Assembly (NCBI GenBank): GCA_019421005.1
Contig: JAHZGA010000020.1
Coordinates: forward strand, 1-17,738
Reading direction: 5' to 3'
DNA from: a bacterium
GTDB lineage: Bacteria > Bacillota_I > Bacilli_A > RF39 > UBA660
Length of the DNA stretch: 17,738 nucleotides
The notes under the pieces are model-generated. The model was not told the DNA's origin, made no database searches, and saw nothing but the letters and a program-made list of their open reading frames with translations. Of the stretch, positions 15,001 through 17,738 are shown in pieces; the stretch's first letter is position 1; every line of letters begins with the position of its first letter. Both the position numbers and the translations under genes were made by a program.

Positions 15001-16495
15001 TTCCATTTGTTTTATCTACATTTGTAAATTCTAAAACTGGTTTTGTTTTATCTAATTTATAATAACCTACTACATCTTTACTACAAACAGTATTTTCATT
15101 ATGAGCTCTATCTCTTGTCCAAACGCAGATGTTAAATTTATCTGTTTCTTCATTTATTAAAACATTTTCACTTATTTCTAAATCTCCATCATTATAATTT
15201 ATAACTTGATTAGGAGTACAATTAGAACCATCCATTGTAGAACAATATTTAGATTGTAAATCATTATCAATACCACTTACATCATCTTTTATATTGATGA
15301 TTGCATTATAATCAATATTACTAAAACGATTATTTAAATAAGTATCGCTATCAAAAGTTACTTTTGGTTTTTGATTATCAATATTAGTTACATCAATTTT
15401 ACATGTACTTATAACACCCATATTATTTTTTACTTTTGCTACATAATGACCATTTTTAGTTATTTTTTTTGTTTTCTTATTAGAAAATTCATCATTATCA
15501 AAAGCATAACCATCTATTAAATAATCATTGGTATTTATCTTTAATACCGCACTTTTTGTATAATTTAAATTATCAATTGTTATATTACAAGCAGGATTAG
15601 TATTAACATAGATAGTTAAAATTAATTTAGCTTCATTTTTACTACTATCTTTTGCAGAATAAATTATTTTATAAGCTCCATTTTTAGTTACATCAAGTAT
15701 TCCACTAACATCAGCTTTAATATTTTCTCCAGAATTATCAGAAACAGTCGCACTTGGAATAGTATAATTTTCATTTTTAGTTACATTTACACTAAAGCTA
15801 GTAGTATGATTATCAACTGTTATTACAGGTTTAGTTGTATCTCTTACAATAACTGTTTTATAAACTTTTTTAACTAAATTATTAGATTTTGCTTGATAAG
15901 TTATTTTATATTTATTTAATTTATTTACATAAATATTATTAACAGTTTGGTTATTTTCATCTTGAATAGTATAACTACAATTTATTGATTTACCATCTTT
16001 ATCAATTGCATTACAAGAATAATCTTTTGTATTTAAATCAACAGGTTCATTATTTTTAAAATCAACTTCTAAATATTCAACCTTTTTACCACCTAAAACA
16101 ATTGTTGGTCCATTTTTATTTATTTCATCATCATTATCACTTGAACAAATATCTCCTAGGTTATAATCAACTTTTTTATCATTCATTTTTATTTCAATAT
16201 TTATATCATTAGAAAACTGTTTTTTATTTATTGGATTTGTTAATTTATCATCAACATATCCACCATTTTTTAAGTCACCTAACGTTAATGTTACAGTGCC
16301 ATTTTCAGGTAAAATATCTAAATGGTCTGAAACCCAGTTTTCAGCACCAAGACGGATATTACTTGTTTGTGTTTGACATAAATCATTCTTTGTATCTTTT
16401 ATATTTTTTACTATAGGAGACGCAACTAATAAAAAAAGCAATCCTAAAACAAAAATAACTACAACTATTTCAATTAAAGTAAATCCTTTTTTCAT
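12029..16495 (-). CDS. Giant prepilin-type surface protein with Ig-like repeats and BspA leucine-rich tip
   Basis: A 1488-residue secreted protein. The N-terminus MKKG|FTLIEIVVVIFVLG is a textbook type IV prepilin signal: cleavage after Gly4, Glu at +5 of the mature chain, and a hydrophobic helix to about residue 28. Residues 40-130 look like a small pilin head (LGAENWVSDHL). From about 130 to 1205 runs a chain of Ig-like modules marked by repeated DKTKPV-type boundaries (near 220, 377, 482, 590, 675, 755, 845, 942, 1127). Two of them are close copies with TKPxITVDNHTT. Residues 1310-1450 are BspA/DUF285 leucine-rich repeats with a 26-residue period. GGAGGTG and a good SigA promoter precede it. 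Pilins are normally 100-250 residues, so this is an unusually long adhesin-like member. Processing needs a prepilin peptidase not seen here. Confidence 0.9.
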   Translation of the reverse strand: MKKGFTLIEIVVVIFVLGLLFLLVASPIVKNIKDTKNDLCQTQTSNIRLGAENWVSDHLDILPENGTVTLTLGDLKNGGYVDDKLTNPINKKQFSNDINIEIKMNDKKVDYNLGDICSSDNDDEINKNGPTIVLGGKKVEYLEVDFKNNEPVDLNTKDYSCNAIDKDGKSINCSYTIQDENNQTVNNIYVNKLNKYKITYQAKSNNLVKKVYKTVIVRDTTKPVITVDNHTTSFSVNVTKNENYTIPSATVSDNSGENIKADVSGILDVTKNGAYKIIYSAKDSSKNEAKLILTIYVNTNPACNITIDNLNYTKSAVLKINTNDYLIDGYAFDNDEFSNKKTKKITKNGHYVAKVKNNMGVISTCKIDVTNIDNQKPKVTFDSDTYLNNRFSNIDYNAIINIKDDVSGIDNDLQSKYCSTMDGSNCTPNQVINYNDGDLEISENVLINEETDKFNICVWTRDRAHNENTVCSKDVVGYYKLDKTKPVLEFTNVDKTNGKENDVVTFTLKLKELHPKKTDLSKNVFYITGDAKAKVVDVTKNNDTYLVKVKILSGNGIIALVAKENIVSDEALNTNISVTSMSINVDNLPPTITFDPTVSSWSNTDYNVKVNVTDSSNVDSVLYCVTNLDSCTPSKILDGKVTIDTEGKTNKICVKAIDGVLNVANVCSDNYLLDKTKPVCEITGNKTNWTNQDIELKVKGKDDLSGPLGVKKDIDTDYTENLTSVVTNNGTYNFDVIDNAGNENNCEVEVTKIDKTKPVIKSASASTEWTYEFKKITINSSDGESGLAGYQITNSLEEPSVFIKNESETVESSLKYGNGTYYVWVKDKASNISDPVIVNVTNIDRTKPIITYSLEPNDEWNNQDINVLIQAKDDESQIKSLKYCLTNSVKECVPNIDGNINGQTVKIENDGDKYQICSIAVNNASLETQTCTSYDSKYYKLDKTYPSCELTVDNEACTNKSITASISGTDDLSGLNNAPYAINDDNFTTNNTKLITSNGTIIGKVKDAASNISTCSKTVNNIDTVGPKMNINVTPNTLDGNNSFYKTKPIFDITGTDEGCAGYSGYYYDLYIDDVKTKTSEQLIDNSSLNNDISNNECKVISADIYGVDGVGNESKTSIKKFKFDSTKPTITVDNHTTDYEVSISVNGSYTIPTASATDNCGGDVKITKTSNLNPNVVGTYYVNYDATDEAGNTNTLKLTIKVVEPLMRSWISSSTDDFHSEEYRAKIKTIEIVDSINIPSDAIASFDVSENKDNSVMAWLTINSEDNTLYDLKIGGEGKVIANPDSTYLFYYFSTVTDIDLKLLDTSRVTSMGYMFNNCTSLITLDLSNFNTSNVTDMSSMFYNCNSLTTLDLSNFNTSKVKNMKSMFGSCRSLTALDLSSFDTSNVTDMGGMFTRCSSLIELNLSNFDISNVTDMSHMFFDCSSLNKLDIRNFDFVNVTNYNYIFAGMNSKINIYVKDETVRTFILNLSVFHRPSSWTTSNITITG
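12158..12552 (-). repeat. 78-base tandem repeats encoding BspA-type leucine-rich repeats
   Basis: Five full units and a degenerate sixth in the 3' end of the giant gene, starting at Met1316, 1342, 1368, 1394, 1420 and Ile1446, so the period is exactly 26 codons. The unit consensus is MFxxCxSLxxLDLSNFxTSN followed by VTDMxx. The repeats share protein sequence more than DNA identity, although TTAAATCTAATG-type strings recur on the minus strand. BspA/DUF285 repeats are known in surface proteins that bind host matrix proteins. Confidence 0.85.
12884..13117 (-). repeat. Ig-like (DUF5011/HYR type) module, second copy
   Basis: Residues 1127-1204 of the giant protein: TKPTITVDNHTTDYEVS, then GSYTIPTASATDN, and GTYYVNYDATDEAGN near the end. 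It closely matches the copy at 15602-15835. The DNA also matches around GTAGTATGATTAT (near 13082 and 15801), which suggests duplication within the gene. It sits between the Ig chain and the leucine-rich tip. Confidence 0.7.
15602..15835 (-). repeat. Ig-like (DUF5011/HYR type) module, first copy
   Basis: Residues 221-298 of the giant protein: TKPVITVDNHTTSFSVN, then NYTIPSATVSDNSG, and GAYKIIYSAKDSSKNEA near the end. It pairs with the copy some 900 residues later; the intervening modules are shorter and more diverged. Placement at both ends of the Ig chain suggests a structural hinge or cap, which is inference. Confidence 0.7.
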
Positions 16496-16515
16496 TCGAC
16501 ACCTCCATTATAATA

Positions 16516-16544
16516 ATTATACCAGTTAGTAGATTTATTTTCAA
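16516..16544 (-). promoter_or_regulatory. SigA-type promoter of the giant pilin-like gene
   Basis: On the minus strand TTGAAA (16544-16539) and TATAAT (16521-16516) are separated by exactly 17 bases, and a TG lies just before the -10. This is the best housekeeping promoter in the window. Initiation about seven bases on gives a leader of around 14 bases that contains GGAGGTG. It lies downstream of the terminator of the preceding surface-protein gene, so the two genes are separate transcription units. Confidence 0.8.
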
Positions 16545-16563
16545 CTTTATTAAATTTAATTAT

Positions 16564-16610
16564 AAAAAAACTTTAAAACTTTTTTAGTATTATTTACTAA
16601 AGCTTTAAAG
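16564..16610 (-). terminator. Intrinsic terminator after the lectin-like surface protein gene
   Basis: On the minus strand CTTTAAAGCTTTAGTA pairs with TACTAAAAAAGTTTTAAAG through one wobble and a three-base bulge, and seven Ts follow. The hairpin lies about 38 bases after the stop at 16648. It isolates this gene from the pilin-like gene downstream. A hairpin shortly after the target gene is also common in diversity-generating retroelements, but this one is fully explained as a terminator. Confidence 0.75.
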
Positions 16611-16647
16611 TATATATAATTATATTTTTATTTACTAGATTTAGATT

Positions 16648-17738
16648 TTAAGATTTTGAGATTGTTATAACTGGGCGGAGACCAAAGTTGTAGCCACGCG
16701 AAACATCACCAACGACCAAGTCACCGCCGGCGGTCACGAGCCAAGCACCAGGGACAGTACTTTCAACTTGTTGAGCTTTTAAATTCATTTGTTGTATTTT
16801 TCCTTTATTGTTTAAATCATTTGAAATATCTGGTAACATTACTCCACCAACAGCATATGATGAAGTCCAATATCCATTGGTTCCACTATCTTCTATATCA
16901 CAACCAGAACTTGTACACCATCCAGTATAATCAAATAACCATGCATATTTACTTGTTCCAATTCCCGATTTTTGACTTCCTTCAAAATAGAAACCATTAG
17001 TTGAAGTTGCTGAACTCCAATTTGATTGACCATTTGTTGATGATGTTATACTCCATATTTCATCAGCTGTTATCATTCTTGCAGTACTTTTTGCTTGACT
17101 ACTCCATCCTGATACATCACTTGATAATTTCGCATTGGCTGTTACTGGGGTATTTGTTGTATCTTCTACTTGTCTTGCTATTATTTCATCTTTTTCATTT
17201 GATGTATTACTTGCTGTTGTTCCATCATTCCATGCAACATCATATGTTGTATTATGGTCTAACAATACATCCATTGTTGAACCTTTATCATTTATTACAT
17301 ACCATTTCATGCATCCTGTTTTATTTTCATTTTGACTATTACTTGCTGTATAGTTTGTACAATCCATTTCATTACTTACTGGATTATAATATACTACATC
17401 TCCTACATTGTAAGGTATTATTTCTTTTGTTATATCTGTATCTCCTACTTTATATTGTCCATATATTATTTGTCCAAATATATCACTTACTGATACATCA
17501 GTTGTTGGCAAACTATTCATATTTTCTGATAAACTTATTTTTATGTAAGCTTTTTTAGTTTCCTTTGCTTTTAGTTCATCACCTTGCTTTATACTTGTAT
17601 TATCTTGATATTTCATTTCAGCTACCAAACCATTTTTTACTGTTTCTTCATCAGTTGTTTTATTACTCCCACTTCCTATATATGTAAACTTATTTTTATC
17701 TGGATATGTTACACTTGTTACCTTGGCATCTATTGTTC
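16648..17738 (-). CDS. Surface protein with C-type-lectin-like C-terminal domain (5' end outside the window)
   Basis: The frame is open through the right edge of the window, so a TTG at 17628 is not the true start. At least 362 codons are present. The N-terminal visible part (TIDAKVTSVTYPDKNKFTYI onward) looks like the end of an extracellular beta domain. Then come YNVGDVVYYNP, GCMKWYVINDKGSTMDVLLDHN, ARMITADEIWSI, SKYAWLFDYTGWCTSSGCDI, GYWTSS, and finally GAWLVTAGGD through GLRPVITISKS. This order resembles FGE/C-type-lectin-like surface proteins (Fib_succ_major/DUF1566-like ends) common in gut bacteria; the domain name is from memory. Cys pairs (D-C..G-C-M, W-C..G-C-D) suggest disulfides. 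The last ~29 codons before the conserved end are GC-rich and adenine-poor, unlike the rest of the gene. Confidence 0.75.
   Translation of the reverse strand, partial: TIDAKVTSVTYPDKNKFTYIGSGSNKTTDEETVKNGLVAEMKYQDNTSIKQGDELKAKETKKAYIKISLSENMNSLPTTDVSVSDIFGQIIYGQYKVGDTDITKEIIPYNVGDVVYYNPVSNEMDCTNYTASNSQNENKTGCMKWYVINDKGSTMDVLLDHNTTYDVAWNDGTTASNTSNEKDEIIARQVEDTTNTPVTANAKLSSDVSGWSSQAKSTARMITADEIWSITSSTNGQSNWSSATSTNGFYFEGSQKSGIGTSKYAWLFDYTGWCTSSGCDIEDSGTNGYWTSSYAVGGVMLPDISNDLNNKGKIQQMNLKAQQVESTVPGAWLVTAGGDLVVGDVSRGYNFGLRPVITISKS
16669..16757 (-). other. GC-rich, adenine-depleted patch at the 3' end of the lectin-like gene (variable-region candidate)
   Basis: In 16671-16757 I count 54 G/C in 87 bases (about 62%) and only 7 adenines on the coding strand, against a surrounding gene with plentiful A. 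It encodes the stretch from VPGAWLV to GYNFGLRPV, just before the conserved VITISKS end. Codons there are mostly NNC, NNT or NNG (CTC GTG ACC GCC GGC GGT GAC). The edges are sharp: both flanks return to AT-rich codons. Candidate explanations are a retroelement-diversified variable region or a gene-conversion tract. No second copy of the patch or matching template is visible elsewhere in the window. Confidence 0.6.

Noticed and set aside
16564..16610. Hairpin after the lectin-like gene as a retroelement homing structure
   Set aside because: It is AT-rich with a T run and is fully explained as an intrinsic terminator; retroelement hairpins usually have GC stems closer to the variable region.
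17001..17558. A 185-codon open frame on the plus strand opposite the lectin-like gene
   Set aside because: Its translation is low-complexity Leu/His/Tyr-rich, with no family resemblance and no ribosome site. It lies wholly opposite a gene with clear domain motifs, so it is a shadow frame.

Overview
The window is a very AT-rich stretch of bacterial chromosome (by eye about a quarter G+C). Genes use Shine-Dalgarno sites of the GGAGG / GGTGAT type, and TGA works as a stop codon (the genes at 2636 and 8352 end in it) while Trp is TGG, so the code is standard. With Ffh, FtsY, YlxM, a CotD-like coat protein and prepilin-type surface proteins, this suggests an uncultured low-GC Bacillota, perhaps one of the gut Bacilli / Mycoplasmatota-like lineages that keep the standard code. 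The lineage is inference. All confident genes lie on the minus strand, so transcription runs from high to low coordinates.

In transcription order: (1) 17738-16648, the 3' part of a surface protein with a C-type-lectin-like C-terminus, followed by a strong intrinsic terminator. (2) 16495-12029, a 1488-residue protein with a type IV prepilin N-terminus, many Ig-like modules and a BspA-type leucine-rich tip; it has its own promoter and terminator. (3) 11861-8352, an ABC exporter operon ordered ATPase, FtsX-type permease, second ATPase. (4) 8282-5007, ftsY, a small membrane protein, ylxM and a HerA-like hexameric ATPase, closed by a terminator. (5) 4950-2841, ffh followed by an ASCH protein fused to a transglutaminase-like domain. 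(6) 2767-2636, a 43-residue Cys-rich CotD-like protein behind a possible mother-cell sigma promoter. (7) 2505-130, a Fic protein, the relic of a C39-like peptidase, a HAD hydrolase and an orphan CobJ/CbiH methyltransferase, ending at a bidirectional hairpin terminator.

Blocks 4 and 5 form the co-translational targeting module: Ffh (SRP54), its receptor FtsY and the accessory YlxM. The familiar ftsY-ylxM-ffh order is broken by a membrane protein and a HerA ATPase. Blocks 1 and 2 are cell-surface equipment.

The strongest unusual signal is in block 1. The last ~87 coding bases before the conserved GLRPVIT end are about 62% G+C with only 7 adenines on the coding strand, in a genome full of A. 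This adenine-poor patch at the 3' end of a lectin-fold gene is what a diversity-generating retroelement variable region would look like. No reverse transcriptase or template repeat is visible in the window, so this remains a hypothesis.
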